Positions 32,596 through 33,005 of a stretch of 33,005 bases of DNA are shown here, piece by piece (position 1 is the first letter of the stretch; the number at the start of each line of letters is the position of its first letter). A program made the translations under genes and the position numbers. The stretch comes from Hymenobacter lapidiphilus (GTDB lineage Bacteria; Bacteroidota; Bacteroidia; Cytophagales; Hymenobacteraceae). The notes below the pieces were generated by a model, which was given only the letters and a program-made list of their open reading frames with translations, did no database searches and was not told the origin of the DNA. The stretch spans positions 1 to 33,005 of the forward strand of contig NZ_JABKAU010000041.1 in assembly GCF_013377885.1 (NCBI RefSeq), given 5' to 3'.

Positions 32596-32639
32596 GAACA
32601 TCGAAAGCATCTAACCAACCAACCCCACACCCCACCGCC

Positions 32640-32876
32640 ATGCAAACCTTCAGTGTCACCATCAAGCGCGTTACCGACGAAACGGCCAGCAACATCATGC
32701 AGCTAAAGGCCGCCGGGGTGTACCGCCCCCTGCCGGACGCCCAGCACACGCTCACGATTCAGGCCACCGACCGCGCCGCCGCTTTCAACAAGGCCCAGTT
32801 CGATAAGACGCTGGCCTTTTCCGGGCAGGGACTGCAGGTCTGGATTGATGGCACGCGCCAACTCGGCAACTGGTAG
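32640..32876 (+). CDS. Small protein of unknown function, phage-like region
   Basis: This 78-residue soluble protein starts MQTFSVTIKRVTDETASNIM, then QLKAAGVYRPLPDAQHTLTI and QATDRAAAFNKAQFDKTLAF, and ends GLQVWIDGTRQLGNW. A beta-alpha-beta pattern is suggested by the alternating hydrophobics, but no family was recognised. The start at 32640 follows the promoter at 32566-32595 by a plausible 40-base leader; a frame upstream to 32553 crosses that promoter. Its stop is two bases before the methyltransferase start, so the two are translationally coupled. It may be an accessory factor for the methyltransferase, but this is inference from position only. Confidence 0.65.
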   Translation: MQTFSVTIKRVTDETASNIMQLKAAGVYRPLPDAQHTLTIQATDRAAAFNKAQFDKTLAFSGQGLQVWIDGTRQLGNW

Positions 32877-32878
32877 GC

Positions 32879-33005
32879 GTGGTACACGCCAGCCTCTTTA
32901 CCGGCATCGGCGGCTTTGACCTTGCTGCCGAATGGATGGGATGGACCAACTCCTTCCAATGTGAAATCGACCCCTTCTGTCAGAAGGTACTCGCCAAGAA
33001 CTTCT
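32879..33005 (+). CDS. DNA (cytosine-5-) methyltransferase, N-terminal part (cut by window end)
   Basis: The frame reads VVHASLFTGIGGFDLAAEWM then GWTNSFQCEIDPFCQKVLAK and NF to the window edge. FTGIGGFDLAAEWMG is motif I (S-adenosylmethionine binding, FxGxGG) and CEIDPFCQKVL is motif II of C5-cytosine methyltransferases, in the form typical of phage and mobile-element enzymes. The GTG at 32879 is the likely start: motif I then begins at residue 5, as in related proteins, and the upstream stop is two bases away. No ATG is available. Only 42 codons are visible, so the catalytic PCQ loop and target-recognition region lie outside; whether it is part of a restriction system cannot be judged. Confidence 0.88.
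   Translation, partial: MVHASLFTGIGGFDLAAEWMGWTNSFQCEIDPFCQKVLAKNF

Overview
The window looks like a chromosomal segment of a GC-rich Bacteroidota bacterium, most likely in or near Hymenobacter (Cytophagales). The support is two SusC/SusD outer-membrane pairs, an ArgF'-type acyl-ornithine carbamoyltransferase, adjacent yidC and pyrG, and promoters with the Bacteroidota -33 TTG / -7 TAnnTTTG pattern. The genus is inferred from gene content and style; no rRNA or tRNA gene is present to confirm it.

Layout, left to right. (1) 1-2121: end of carB, an A+T-rich orphan membrane-protein gene, then argF', all part of arginine/carbamoyl-phosphate metabolism. (2) 2387-4189: exported GHL10-family glycosidase-like protein. 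(3) 4322-15980: two divergent SusC/SusD loci. The left one (minus strand) has a third lipoprotein gene; the right one (plus strand) is followed by an HGSNAT/NagX-like membrane acyltransferase (16081-17256). (4) 17410-26837: an AlkK-like acyl-CoA ligase, a very long NagZ-type GH3 hexosaminidase fused to a serine beta-lactamase-like domain, a PhoD-like phosphatase lipoprotein, a 46-residue membrane peptide, a carboxypeptidase-regulatory-domain protein, an exported Mn-type superoxide dismutase and a small DUF6438-like lipoprotein. (5) 26977-30827: yidC and pyrG. (6) 30890-33005: the start of a phage-like accessory region with an XRE repressor, a small protein, a Rha regulator, another small protein and the first 42 codons of a cytosine DNA methyltransferase cut by the window edge.

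Much of the envelope content could serve amino-sugar or peptidoglycan handling (GHL10, NagX/HGSNAT-like, NagZ-beta-lactamase fusion, two SusCD importers), but this link rests on gene families only.

The two signals most worth following are: (a) many long inverted-repeat elements in the intergenic gaps, which can be read as REP doublets. Three sequence variants share a GTCATnCyGAGC core with compensating changes across the stem, and three other families carry a GTAG tetranucleotide next to a hairpin. (b) A compact regulatory switch at 31460-31600 and 32566-32595. Two forward promoters have the same architecture (TTG-N19-TATCTTT) with accga-type operator half-sites in the spacer, and a predicted repressor promoter faces the first of them head-on.
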